DNA from: Burkholderia contaminans | Lineage (GTDB): Bacteria; Pseudomonadota; Gammaproteobacteria; Burkholderiales; Burkholderiaceae | Length of the DNA: 64,000 bases | NCBI RefSeq assembly: GCF_029633825.1 | Contig: NZ_CP090640.1 | Location: 620,001 to 684,000 of the forward strand | Direction: 5' to 3' | Shown here: piece after piece, positions 42,875 to 52,032 of the stretch | Numbering within the stretch: the first letter of the stretch is position 1 | Layout: each line of letters starts with the position of its first letter | Translations under genes and position numbers: made by a program | The notes under the pieces: model-generated | What the model was told of the DNA's origin: nothing | The model's database searches: none | Seen by the model: only the letters and a program-made list of their open reading frames with translations

Positions 42875-43961
42875 TCGATTCTCCTTCGACGTAGGTCGCG
42901 GTGAGGTTCAGGTCGCGGTCGAACACCGCGAGGTCGGCCCATGCGCCGCGCTCGAGGCGGCCGCGATCGGCGACGCCGAGGTAGTCGGCCGCGTAGCGCG
43001 ACATCCGGTTCGACACGTCGGCGATCGGCAGGCCGAGCGACACGAGGTTGCGCAGCGCCTGGTCCATCGTCAGCGTGCTGCCGGCGAGCGTGCCGTCGGC
43101 GAGGCGCACGCCGCCGAGGCACTTCGTCACGTGCTGGCTGCCGAGCCGGTATTCGCCGTCGGGCATGCCGGTTGCGGACGTGCTGTCGGTCACGACGTAC
43201 AGGCGCGGGATCGCGCGCAGCGCAGCACGAATCGCGCCCGGGTGGACGTGCAGCAGGTCGGGGATGATTTCCGCGTATTCGGCATGAGCAAGCGCCGCGC
43301 CCACGAGGCCCGGGTTGCGGTGATGCAGCGGCGACATCGCGTTGAACAGGTGCGTGAAACCGCACGCGCCGTGCTTGAGCGCGGCCACCGCGTCGTCGTA
43401 GGTCGCGAGCGAATGGCCGAGTTGCACGCGCACGCCGCGCGCGGCCATCTCGCCGATGATCTCGATGTGGCCGGCAATTTCCGGCGCGAGCGTGACGACG
43501 CGAATCGGTGCGATCGACAGGTACTTCAGCACTTCGTCGAGCACGGCCGACACGGCCGCGTCGGGTTGCGCGCCGAGCTTGCCGGGGTTGATGTACGGGC
43601 CCTCGAGGTGCACGCCGAGCACGCGGGCGCCTCCCGGCGTGCGGGTGCGCGCGACGGTGCCGAGGTTCGCGACGACCTGCATCAGTTCGTCGCGCGGCGC
43701 GGTCATCGTCGTCGCGAGCAGGCTCGTCGTGCCGAATTGCGCGTGCGTGCGGGCGATCGTCTCGATCGCGTCGCCGCCTTCCATCACGTCGGCGCCGCCA
43801 CCGCCGTGCACGTGCAGGTCGATGAAGCCGGGCAGGATGTAGGGCGCGTCGTTCGTCGCGGGATCGACGGGCTTGCCGTCGAGGGTCGTGATGCGGCCGT
43901 TCTCGCTATCGAGCGAACCGTGAATCCAGCCGTCGGGGGTAAGGATGTTTCCAGTCAGCAT
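42858..43961 (-). CDS. nagA: N-acetylglucosamine-6-phosphate deacetylase
   Basis: Amidohydrolase giving GlcN-6-P and acetate. The 367 residues carry the metal-site motif PGFIDLHVHGGGGADVMEG (~52-70), then LGVHLEGPYINPGKLGAQ, LGHSLATYDDA, the substrate-binding THLFNAMSPLHHRNPG, and the catalytic Asp in VTDSTSATG. The ATG at 43961 (MLTGNILTPD) is the family start; in-frame codons up to 44012 are not conserved. It overlaps the next gene by 17 bp and follows nagR. Confidence 0.95.
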   Translation of the reverse strand: MLTGNILTPDGWIHGSLDSENGRITTLDGKPVDPATNDAPYILPGFIDLHVHGGGGADVMEGGDAIETIARTHAQFGTTSLLATTMTAPRDELMQVVANLGTVARTRTPGGARVLGVHLEGPYINPGKLGAQPDAAVSAVLDEVLKYLSIAPIRVVTLAPEIAGHIEIIGEMAARGVRVQLGHSLATYDDAVAALKHGACGFTHLFNAMSPLHHRNPGLVGAALAHAEYAEIIPDLLHVHPGAIRAALRAIPRLYVVTDSTSATGMPDGEYRLGSQHVTKCLGGVRLADGTLAGSTLTMDQALRNLVSLGLPIADVSNRMSRYAADYLGVADRGRLERGAWADLAVFDRDLNLTATYVEGESIVEYA

Positions 43962-44059
43962 GACGTTCTCTTGATGATCTGGTGACGCGGGCATCCGCGT
44001 CGTGATTTGCAAATCCGTGTCGTTGCTTCACGCGTGTCGCGCGCGGGCAGTCTCGCGCG

Positions 44060-44794
44060 TCAGCGTTTCAGTTCGGCGACGAAGTCGTAGTAATCGTCGC
44101 GGCAATACGTTTCGCTCACTTCGATCGCGCGCTGGTCGGCGCCGTAGCCGATCCGCGTGATCACCAGCAGTGCCGAACCCGGCTTCACCGCCATCCATTT
44201 CGCGATCGCGTGCGTTGCGTTCGCCGCGCGAAAGTGCTGCAGCGCGCGCACGACGGTCATGCCGCGCGCTTCGAGGTATTCGTACAGCGACGCACCGAGC
44301 GCCTGCGGATCGGGCACCACCGCGGCCGGCAGCGTCGAGTGCTCGACGGCCATCACGATGCCGTCCGCGCGGCGCAGCCGTTCGAGCCGCGCCACCGTCG
44401 CACCGGGCGCGAGGCCGAGCCGCGTGATCTCGTCGCGGTTTGCGGCACGCAGCGTCCGCGACAGCCACACCGAATCGGGCACGAAGCCGCGCTGCTGCAT
44501 CTTCGCGGTGAAGCCGACGAGACGCGACAGCGGATCGGCGACACGCGGCGTGATGAAGCTGCCCGCCCCGCGCGCCCGCTTGATCAGCCCCTGCTCGACC
44601 AGCAGCGCGAGTGCGCGACGGGCCGTGATCCGCGACACGCCGACCGACACCGACAGCAGCCGCTCCGACGGCAGCGCCTCGCCGGCCCGCCACGCGCCGG
44701 CGTGGATCGCGCTCGCCAGGTTGCGGGCGAGCTGCAGATAAAGCGGCGTGTCGCTGAGGGGATCGGGCGCCAGTTCGGACCAGCCGGTTTCCAT
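44060..44794 (-). CDS. nagR: GntR-family transcriptional regulator of the nag operon
   Basis: Repressor expected to sense GlcN-6-P or GlcNAc-6-P. The 244 residues have the N-terminal GntR winged helix (~15-85; PLYLQLARNLASAIHAGAWRAGEALPSERLL, described by its limits) and a C-terminal UTRA ligand domain (~105-240), the HutC/NagR/DasR layout. GGAGG precedes the ATG at 44794. It is the first gene of nagR-nagA-nagB-nagF-nagE. A strong promoter with a palindromic operator lies just upstream, so it is probably autoregulated. Confidence 0.92.
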   Translation of the reverse strand: METGWSELAPDPLSDTPLYLQLARNLASAIHAGAWRAGEALPSERLLSVSVGVSRITARRALALLVEQGLIKRARGAGSFITPRVADPLSRLVGFTAKMQQRGFVPDSVWLSRTLRAANRDEITRLGLAPGATVARLERLRRADGIVMAVEHSTLPAAVVPDPQALGASLYEYLEARGMTVVRALQHFRAANATHAIAKWMAVKPGSALLVITRIGYGADQRAIEVSETYCRDDYYDFVAELKR

Positions 44795-44842
44795 GTGCCT
44801 CCGGGTGTCGGACGACGATCCACGATCGTCGAAAGTGAACGC

Positions 44843-44870
44843 ATTATATAACCACAATAATACCAGTCAA
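44843..44870 (-). promoter_or_regulatory. Sigma-70 promoter of the nag operon
   Basis: On the minus strand: TTGACT, 16 bp, TATAAT, the best promoter in the window. The -10 ends 49 bp before the nagR ATG. Its -35 lies inside the palindromic operator. Confidence 0.85.
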
Positions 44871-44883
44871 CGAACTGGTATTA
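44858..44883. promoter_or_regulatory. Palindromic operator, probable NagR site
   Basis: TAATACCAGT, 6-nt spacer, ACTGGTATTA: perfect 10-bp arms. ACCAGT/ACTGGT half-sites are those known for NagR/DasR-type GntR regulators, though with a different spacing. It covers the -35 of the nag promoter, so binding would block polymerase. Confidence 0.8.
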
Positions 44884-45051
44884 GCTATGCCGAAATCGCC
44901 GGAAGCCTTGCCCGGCAAGCGTTTTAGTCCTCATAAACCCTTTGTTTACAACGAAGTACGGGGTAGGGATTTACCCGGATTGGTATGCAAGGGGACAGTT
45001 CCGGTACGCGGTTCGTCCGGGTTTTAGGCGGGAATATGAGACCTGGATAGA

Positions 45052-45070
45052 ACCAGTTGAGCCGACTGGT
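45052..45070. promoter_or_regulatory. Second ACCAGT/ACTGGT palindrome upstream of nagR
   Basis: ACCAGT, 7-nt spacer, ACTGGT, about 190 bp upstream of the main operator and just past the dnaE2 stop. It is a possible auxiliary operator for looping. The 44,795-45,117 gap otherwise holds only the promoter and main operator. Confidence 0.45.
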
Positions 45071-45117
45071 ATGCACGGATGGCGAGACACCACGCGTTCG
45101 GCAGCGCGCCGGTTGCG

Positions 45118-48100
45118 TCAGTGGAACTCGCGGCTCGACGTGCGCAGGCCGCCGAGCAGCGGCGTCAGATCCTCGAAGTGCTGCACGACGAGATGCCTCA
45201 CGTCGCTCGCGACCTGCCACACGCCGGACGCGGCAAGCAGCCGCGAATCGAGGGTTTCGCGGCGCTGCCGCGCGAGCAGCTCGGGCCGGACGATCAGGTT
45301 CACGCAGCCCGTTTCGTCCTCGAGCGTCATGAACATCACGCCTTTCGCGGTGCCCGGCATCTGCCGTGCGGTCACGAGCCCGCACGCACGCGCGAGCCGG
45401 CCGTCGGGGCGGTCGTGCAATTCGGCCGCGGACGACAGCCGCCGCGCGCGCAGCTCGGGCCGCAGCAGCGCGACGGGGTGGCGGTTCAGCGTGAGGCCGG
45501 TGGTGTGGTAATCGGCGAGGATGTCGTCGGCTTCCGACGGCGCGCCGAGTGCGGGCTGCTCGGGTTCGTCGATCGGCGCGGTCGCGAGCAGGTCGCGTTC
45601 GGGGGCGGCGGCAACCGCTTGCCATAGCGCATCGCGGCGATGGCCGGCGAGCGTCGCAAGCGCATTCGCGGCGGCGAGCGCTTCGAGATCGCGGCGTTCG
45701 AGTTGCGCGCGACGCGCGAGGGTGTCGACGTTGTCGAACGGGCCGGCCGCCGTGCGGGCGGCTTCGATGCGGCGTGCGGCGGCTTCGCCGAGGCCGCGCA
45801 CGAGCGACAGGCCGAGCCGCACGGCCGGCTGGCCGTGCGGAGGCGGCTGGTCGGGCAGCGCTTCGAGCGATGCTTCCCAGTTGCTTTGCGTCACGTCGAT
45901 CGGCAGCACCCGCACGCCGTGCCGCTTCGCATCCTGCACGAGCTGCGACGGCGGGTAGAAACCCATCGGCTGGCTGTTCAGCAGCGCGGCGAGGAAGATC
46001 GCCGGTTCGTGGCATTTGAGCCAGCTGCTGGCGTACGCGAGTTTCGCGAAGCTTGCTGCGTGGCTTTCGGGGAAACCGTAATCGCCGAAGCCCTTGATCT
46101 GTTCGAAGATCTGTTCGGCGAAGTCGGGTGGATAGTCGCGCTCGCGCATCCCGTCGACGATCTTGCTGTGATATTTCTCGAGATTGCCCTTGCGCTTCCA
46201 CGCGGCCATCGCGCGGCGCAGTTCATCAGCCTCGCCGGGCGTGAAGCCTGCCGCGATCATCGCGATCTGCATCACCTGTTCCTGAAAGATCGGCACGCCG
46301 TACGTACGTTCAAGTGCAGGCTTCAGGTCCTCCTTCGGATAACTGACCTTTTCGAGTCCCTGGCGGCGTTTCAGATAGGGGTGCACGGCCCCGCCCTGGA
46401 TCGGCCCCGGCCGCACGATCGCAACCTCGATCACCAGATCGTAGTAAGTCTTCGGACGCAGGCGCGGCAGCATCGACATCTGCGCGCGCGATTCGATCTG
46501 GAACACGCCGACCGTGTCGGCACGGCAGATCATGTCGTAGGTCGCCTTATCATCCTGCGGAATGTGCTTCAGCGTGAACGGCTCGCCACCCGGCTCCGGC
46601 GGCCCGCGCCACGCGGTGCGCATGTCGAATGCGCGATGCAGCGCCGACAGCATGCCGAGTGCGAGCACGTCGACCTTCATCAACCCGAGTGCTTCGAGAT
46701 CGTCCTTGTCCCACTGGATCACGCGCCGCCCGTCCATTGCCGCGTTCTCGACCGGCACGAGCCGCGTGAGCTTGCCGCGGCTGATCACGAAGCCGCCCGA
46801 GTGCTGCGACAGGTGGCGCGGGAAGTTGAGCAAGCGGGCGGCGAGTTCGGCCCAGGTGCGGATCAGCGGCGTTTGCGGGTCGAGCCCGGTCGACGAGAAT
46901 TGCTGCAGCAGGTCGCGGCTGCCGTCGAACCAGCGATGCCCCTTTGCGACGCGATCGACCAGCATCGGATCGACACCGAGCGCCTTGCCGGTTTCGCGCA
47001 GCACGCCGCGCGGGCGATACGTCGATACGGCGGCCGCGAGCGCGGCGCGATCCTTGCCGTATTTTTTGTAGATATGCTGGATCACTTCCTCGCGTCGCTG
47101 GTGCTCGAAGTCGACGTCGATATCGGGCGGCTCACCACGCTCCGCGCTGATGAAGCGCTCGAACAGCATCGTGCTCTGGTCGGGATCGACCTCGGTGATG
47201 CCGAGGCAATAGCAGACGACCGAGTTCGCGGCCGAGCCGCGGCCCTGGCACAGGATGTTCTGGCTGCGCGCGTATTTGACGATGTCGTAGACGGTCAGGA
47301 AGAACGGCTCGTATTTCAGCTTCGCGATCAGGTCGAGTTCATGGCGGATCTGCTTTTCGACCTTCTCGGGAACACCCTGCGGATAACGATCGGCCGCGCC
47401 CGCCATGGTTTCCTGTTCCAGGTAGCTCGTCGGCGTATGCTCCTCGGGCACGATCTCGTCGGGATACTCATAGCGCAACGAATCGAGCTCGAAATCGCAC
47501 GCATCGAGCATCGCGCACGTCTCCTCGATCTCGTCCGCCGAAAACAACTTCGCGATCCGCCCGCGCGTACGCAGATGCTGCTCTGCATTCGGCGCAAGCG
47601 CGTACCCGCATTCGGAGACGGGCATCCCGACGCGAATCGCCGTCATCACGTCCTGCAGCGGCTTGCACGAGCGCACGTGCATCGTCACGTCGCCGAGCGC
47701 GACGATCCGCACGCGTCGCCGCTCACCGGCCTCGCGAATCTCCTCGCGCTGTGGGCCGTCCAGCGCCCGCTGCAACTGCACGAGCCCGAGCCGCGCACGC
47801 TCGCCGAACGTTGCGCGAAACCACGCGACCTGCGCATCGAGTACATCAGCACGCACCGGATACGCGGGCACGAGAATCGCGAAGCAGTCGGGCATCCCGC
47901 GCAGGTGTGCGAATGCTTCGGGCGGCCTCGACAGCATTCGCGACGTCAGCGTGTAAGTGCCCTTCGGCGAGGCCATCCGCCGCCACGAAATCAGCTCGGA
48001 AAGATTGCCGTAGCCCTCGCGATTCTGCGCGAGCAGCACGAGCCCGAACGCACCAGGGCCGGGATCCTGGCCGGGCGCGACTTCGTCCGGCGTGATGTCG

Positions 48101-48324
48101 AAATACGAACCGATGACGAGCGGCAGCCCTTTCGCCTTCGCAGCGATGTGCATGCGCGGCGCGCCGGCGAGCGAACATTCGTCGGTGATCGCGATGCCGC
48201 GATAGCCGAGCTCGACCGCGCGCTCGACCAGTTCCTCCGCATGCGACGCGCCATGCAGGAACGAAAAGTTCGAACGGCAGAACAACTCCGCGTAATCGGG
48301 CAGCCCGCTGAAATCCGCCATCAT
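45118..48324 (-). CDS. dnaE2: Error-prone DNA polymerase DnaE2/ImuC
   Basis: SOS-induced alpha-subunit-like polymerase that performs mutagenic translesion synthesis with ImuA and ImuB. The 1068 residues have the PHP domain (~8-80; ELFCRSNFSFLHGASHAEELV), the polymerase III alpha palm with the aspartates in GEPPDIDVDFEH (~400), helix-hairpin-helix segments and a C-terminal OB-fold (GVMFMTLEDETGCVNLIV). It is intact, unlike its two partners. MM at the start allows 48324 or 48321. It lies 6 bp after imuB. Confidence 0.95.
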   Translation of the reverse strand: MMADFSGLPDYAELFCRSNFSFLHGASHAEELVERAVELGYRGIAITDECSLAGAPRMHIAAKAKGLPLVIGSYFDITPDEVAPGQDPGPGAFGLVLLAQNREGYGNLSELISWRRMASPKGTYTLTSRMLSRPPEAFAHLRGMPDCFAILVPAYPVRADVLDAQVAWFRATFGERARLGLVQLQRALDGPQREEIREAGERRRVRIVALGDVTMHVRSCKPLQDVMTAIRVGMPVSECGYALAPNAEQHLRTRGRIAKLFSADEIEETCAMLDACDFELDSLRYEYPDEIVPEEHTPTSYLEQETMAGAADRYPQGVPEKVEKQIRHELDLIAKLKYEPFFLTVYDIVKYARSQNILCQGRGSAANSVVCYCLGITEVDPDQSTMLFERFISAERGEPPDIDVDFEHQRREEVIQHIYKKYGKDRAALAAAVSTYRPRGVLRETGKALGVDPMLVDRVAKGHRWFDGSRDLLQQFSSTGLDPQTPLIRTWAELAARLLNFPRHLSQHSGGFVISRGKLTRLVPVENAAMDGRRVIQWDKDDLEALGLMKVDVLALGMLSALHRAFDMRTAWRGPPEPGGEPFTLKHIPQDDKATYDMICRADTVGVFQIESRAQMSMLPRLRPKTYYDLVIEVAIVRPGPIQGGAVHPYLKRRQGLEKVSYPKEDLKPALERTYGVPIFQEQVMQIAMIAAGFTPGEADELRRAMAAWKRKGNLEKYHSKIVDGMRERDYPPDFAEQIFEQIKGFGDYGFPESHAASFAKLAYASSWLKCHEPAIFLAALLNSQPMGFYPPSQLVQDAKRHGVRVLPIDVTQSNWEASLEALPDQPPPHGQPAVRLGLSLVRGLGEAAARRIEAARTAAGPFDNVDTLARRAQLERRDLEALAAANALATLAGHRRDALWQAVAAAPERDLLATAPIDEPEQPALGAPSEADDILADYHTTGLTLNRHPVALLRPELRARRLSSAAELHDRPDGRLARACGLVTARQMPGTAKGVMFMTLEDETGCVNLIVRPELLARQRRETLDSRLLAASGVWQVASDVRHLVVQHFEDLTPLLGGLRTSSREFH

Positions 48325-48330
48325 CGTCGT

Positions 48331-49826
48331 TCACCCGAACAGGCCGTGCAGGAACCAGTGCGGATTCGCCTGGCTGCTCGTCCGCTCCCTGAACACCCAA
48401 TAGCACGCGCCCTCTTCGTCCTGCGCGACGTGGTAATCGCGCGCGACGAGCTGACCGTCGAACCACCCCGCTTCGATCCGCTCGGGTGACGACATCATCC
48501 TGAGCGGCGTACGGAATACCGGCCGCTCCCCGCGCATCAGCAGCGGCAGCGGTTCGGCCAGCAACCACGCGGGACGCGGCGGCACGGCCGGCAGCCCGCC
48601 GGCCGGCTTGCCCGCTTGCGCATCGAGCGGCAGCCAGCGGTTCGCGGCCTCGGGCCGGTGATCAGCGACGGGCGCCGCACGCAATACGTTGTCCGTGCCC
48701 AGCCGCGCGGCCAGCAGCTCGATGAGCCGCGCACGCGTCTCCTTCGTGCCGCCCGGCTCGGGGAAAAGATCGTCTGCCGGCGGCGCGACCGACTCGACGC
48801 GCGTGGCCTTCAGACGCACCGCGATCACCGCGGCCGGCAGCTCGACGCGCGCGAGCCGCTCGCCGAGCAACCGCATGAAATGCGCCTCGTCACGCACCGG
48901 CGACGCGAACGCCAGTTCGAGCGGCGTCGGCGGTACGGCCTGGCGACCGCGCTCGTGTTCGAGATCGAACGTCATCGCAGCCAGCGACAGTTGCCGCGCG
49001 GCCAGCCAGCCGCACAGCTGCACGACGAGCCGCCGCGCAACGAACAACACGGCTTCGGCGTATTCGACGCGCTCCTGCAATTCGAGCCGCACGTCGAACA
49101 CCGGCGGCACCGCCATCCATGCAAGCGGCTCGACCGCGTCGCCATACGCACGATCGAGCGCGGCCAGCAGCGCGGGACCGCAGCGGCGCTGCAACCCCGC
49201 GCGCGGCAGCCCGCGCAGATCGGCGAGCGTGCGGCAACCGAGGCCGTCGAACCAGCCCGCATACGGACGCGCGTCGGGCAGCAGCACGCAGGGCAGCCTG
49301 TCGAGCACACGGACAAGCGAGGCCGGGCTCGCGACACGGCGCCGGATGCGCGCACGAGCCGACACGCGCGCGAGCAGCCACGCGCCGCCCCCGGTCGGCG
49401 CGGCGGACAGGCGTGCCGCATAGCCGAGCGCCGCGAGCGTCGCACGTACTGGCGGCACAGCGACGGTAACCCGCCGAACAGGCGCAGGCTCGGGCCGACG
49501 TCGACGAGCAGCGTGGCTTCGTCGCCGAGCGCGACGCACGGCGAGAAGCGCAGCAACGCGAGCGCGACCGCGCGCAGCGCATCGGCCTCGCGCGCGGGAT
49601 CGCGTTCGACGAGTTGCGTGTGCGGCGCGAGCGTGAGCACGCCGCCGCGCTTCATGCCCGCGCGCACGCCCTGCCGGCGCGCGGCCGCGTCGGCGATCAG
49701 CACGACACCCTGCTCGAGCACCGCACAGCCTGCGCCGCCAGCCTCGCCCGCCTCACCGTCAGACGGAAGCGCGACGCACACGTCGAGCGGCAGGCGCGGC
49801 AGATGGATGCCGAGCAAGACGCGCAT
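48331..49826 (-). pseudogene. imuB: ImuB (Y-family-like SOS mutagenesis protein), single-base frameshift
   Basis: Catalytically inactive Y-family polymerase relative that recruits ImuC to the beta clamp. The first frame (49826 downwards, MRVLLGIHLPRLPLDV) runs to LRLFGG at about 49,470. The rest (VTVAVPPVRATLAALGYAARL to WFLHGLFG) continues in another frame to 48331. Adding one G to the GGCGGG run restores FGGVTVAV. The start overlaps the imuA 3' end by 68 bp. The missing base lies within about 700 bp of a second indel in imuA. Confidence 0.85.
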
Positions 49827-50536
49827 AGCGGCTCTCCACGATGGGCGACGGCAGGTCGAGCACGAGCGGCTCGCTGCGGGCGGGGCCACGCCGCTTGACG
49901 ATGTCGAGCGACACGCCGCCCGGCACCGGGTACAGCGCGACGCGCAGCACGGCCGGCGATGGTTGCCGCTCGGCCGACAGCGGGCGCAGCATCACGAACA
50001 GCGTGTCGCCCGTGCGCGCGGCCGCGAGATGCAGGCGCCGCAGCGCATCGGGCCGCGCGTCCTGCCACAGCAGCAGCGCGCCGCAACAACCGGTCTTGAG
50101 TGCCTGCTCGGCAGCCCACAACGCATCGGTGTGGCTGCCGGCACGCAGCCACTAGCAGCGCGTCGGACGGCACGCCGAGACTGGCGAGCGCAGTCGCATG
50201 CGGCGACTGCGGCGGCGCGACGAGCGCGAGTGGCCGCCGGGCGCTGACGGTGCGCGCGAGCGCGGGCGCGAGCAGCCGCATCTCGCCGCAGCCCGGCTGC
50301 GCGGCCAGCAGTTCAACGAGCCCGCCGACCGGCCAGCCGCCGCCCGGCAACTCGGCCGACAGCGGCGCGAAGCCGGTCTCGATCGTGCGCGGACCGCCGC
50401 GCGCGAGCTGCGAGCCGCGCCACAGCGTTATTCCCCCCGACTCCGAATACATATTTCTGTCGAGCGCAGCATCGAGGGAGCGCGCCCGTTCCTCGGGCGT
50501 GCGTAACTGCTGTGCGGCTAAGACAGGCCGACCCAC
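49759..50536 (-). pseudogene. imuA: ImuA (RecA-like SOS mutagenesis protein), single-base frameshift
   Basis: SulA/RecA-like partner of the ImuBC mutasome. The first frame has TLWRGSQLARGG and LPGGGWPVGGLVELL, and runs to SLGVPSDALL. The reading then shifts to RAGSHTDALWAAEQALKTGCCGALLLWQD and ends at 49759. Removing one extra G near 50,153 restores DALLWLRAGSHTDALW. The start is either GTG 50536 (just below the LexA box) or ATG 50452. It is SOS-controlled by the box at 50,553-50,572. Confidence 0.82.
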
Positions 50537-50552
50537 GATCTGGCTCCAGGAG

Positions 50553-50572
50553 TACTGTATAAATATACAGGT
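50553..50572. promoter_or_regulatory. LexA (SOS) box of imuA-imuB-dnaE2
   Basis: TACTGTATAAATATACAGGT contains CTG-N10-CAG with a near-perfect alternating TA core, matching the E. coli-type consensus. It lies about 20 bp upstream of the imuA GTG. It also marks the left end of the arsenic/GMT island. Confidence 0.9.
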
Positions 50573-50682
50573 ATTCTAGCCCAAGATTTCGAGTTTGAGG
50601 GTTGGAGGGCGGGTTCAACTTTCTTCCCTCCACTCGCTATCTACCGTCCCTAATTGACCATCAAACACCGTGGCCGCATCGT

Positions 50683-50722
50683 TTCAAGATTACTTGAATC
50701 TTTGAATCGACAGGTCTATGAT
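50683..50722 (+). promoter_or_regulatory. ars promoter and ArsR operator
   Basis: TTGAAT (50694-50699), 17 bp, TATGAT (50717-50722). The inverted repeat TTCAAG-ATTA-CTTGAA (50683-50698) overlaps the -35. The arsR ATG lies 6 nt after the -10, suggesting a leaderless message. Confidence 0.75.
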
Positions 50723-50728
50723 GCCGCC

Positions 50729-51061
50729 ATGGACTCGAACCTCGTTGTACGCGCGCTCGGCGCGCTCGCTCATGAATCGCGCCTGGCGATCTTCCGCGCA
50801 CTGGTTGTCGCGGGCCCCGAAGGCATGCCGGCTGGTGAGATTGCTCAGCAGCTTGGCCTCTCGCCGTCTGGCTTGTCGTTCCACCTTAAAGACCTGTCGC
50901 ATGCGGGCCTCGTCAACAGCGAGCAGAAGGGACGGTTCATCTTCTATTCAGCCAACTTCGATGCGATGAACGCACTGCTCGGGTTTCTGACCGAGAACTG
51001 CTGTGCGGGCGCTGACTGTTCCGTTCAAGCTGTGTCGCAGTGCCAAGGAGCTAAATCATGA
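50729..51061 (+). CDS. arsR: ArsR-family arsenite-responsive repressor
   Basis: Dimeric winged-helix repressor released by As(III). The 110 residues contain the helix-turn-helix (EIAQQLGLSPSGLSFHLKDL, ~37-56) and a C-terminal cysteine set C91, C92, C97 (plus C105). This pattern resembles the Acidithiobacillus-type ArsR, whose As(III) site is at the C-terminus, rather than the helix-alpha3 CVC site of E. coli ArsR. The ATG at 50729 overlaps nothing upstream; its stop overlaps the next start by 4 bp (ATGA). Confidence 0.92.
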   Translation: MDSNLVVRALGALAHESRLAIFRALVVAGPEGMPAGEIAQQLGLSPSGLSFHLKDLSHAGLVNSEQKGRFIFYSANFDAMNALLGFLTENCCAGADCSVQAVSQCQGAKS

Positions 51062-51515
51062 AACGCATGCACATCCACGTTGCTGTCGAAGATATTGATG
51101 CGAGCACCCGGTTCTACGTTGCCATGTTTGGAGGCGCGAAACCGACGGTATCGAAGTCGCACTACCGCAAATGGGAGTTGAGCGATCCGAAGGTCAACTT
51201 CGCTATTTCGCAGCGTGGCGTAAAGCCCGGCATTGATCACCTTGCATTCAGGTCGAATCGGACGAGGAACTTGCCGAGATGCGAGCGCGTTTCGCGAGCG
51301 CTGAATTGCCTGTCACGAATCAGACGGCGACGACCTGCTGTTATGCAAAGTCGGATAAGACCTGGACCGTGGACCCACAGGGCGTCGCATGGGAGACGTT
51401 TCAAACGCTTGAGCACGCCCCTGTTTATGGAGAGTCGCGCGATCGTTCGCGCGAAGCCCGCGTTTCTTCAAATGCCTGCTGCGCCGGCGCAGATCTCAAT
51501 CGGAGCAAGACGTGA
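51058..51515 (+). pseudogene. arsI: ArsI/CadI-type glyoxalase-fold enzyme, single-base frameshift
   Basis: Vicinal-oxygen-chelate protein of the ArsI C-As lyase family, which cleaves methyl-As(III). The first frame has MHIHVAVEDIDASTRFYVAMFG with the metal His, and runs to DHLAF. One missing C at 51,249 shifts the frame. The second frame (QVESDEELAEMRARF onward) carries the vicinal cysteines in TATTCCYAKSDKTW that bind the arsenical. ArsI or a general CadI-like role cannot be fully separated. Coupled to arsR (ATGA) and arsC (GTGA). Confidence 0.8.
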
Positions 51516-52032
51516 ACGACAAGACCTACAACATTCTGGTCCTTTGCACGGGCAACAGTGCCCGAAGCATCATGGCCGAGGCGCTTTTAACACGCTAGGC
51601 AAGGGTCGATTCCACGCGTTCAGCGCAGGCAGTCACCCGTCAGGCGCGGTCAATCCGTTTGCGATCGAGCGCTGCGAGTCGCTGGACTACGACACGGCCG
51701 GGCTGCGCAGTAAGAGCTGGGATGAGTTCGGTGCACCCGACGCGCCGCAAATGGACTTCGTGATCACCGTGTGCGACCAGGCGGCTGGCGAGGTGTGCCC
51801 GATATGGCCCGGTAAGCCGATCACCGCGCACTGGGGTTTTGAAGACCCTGCCGCATTCGTGGGCAGCGACGAAGAGAAGCGCGCGGTCTTCACCAAGGTC
51901 TATCGGCAGATTCTGACGCGGGTGAGCCAGTTTGTGAACCTGCCGTTGCACGTACTCGATCGCAATGCCGCCCAGAATGAAGTGCGCGCGATTGGCGAAC
52001 GTCCCGCCGAGGAATCCAATGGGCAGCACTGA
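51512..52032 (+). pseudogene. arsC: Arsenate reductase, LMW-phosphatase type, single-base frameshift
   Basis: Reduces As(V) to As(III) for efflux. The GTG at 51512 begins NDKTYNILVLCTGNSARSIMAEALL with the catalytic P-loop cysteine (CTGNSAR). The frame breaks at a run of four T (~51,586) and stops at TAG. The rest (NTLGKGRFHAFSAGSHPSG to RPAEESNGQH) continues in the -1 frame and holds the later DFVITVCDQAAGEVCP cysteines. One added T restores LFNTLGK. It overlaps acr3 by 14 bp. Confidence 0.87.

Noticed and set aside
39494..42904. 1136-codon plus-strand ORF across the nag genes
   Set aside because: It spans the antisense of two unrelated genes and the gap between them, with shadow-type composition.
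45640..48489. 949-codon plus-strand ORF opposite dnaE2
   Set aside because: Arg/His-rich composition with no motifs; it is the antisense shadow of a GC-rich gene whose own frame has full family motifs.
51058..52032. Apparent 324-residue fusion of the ArsI-like and ArsC proteins
   Set aside because: Only its start and end are protein-like; the middle is out-of-frame sequence. Two separate -1 indels create the illusion.
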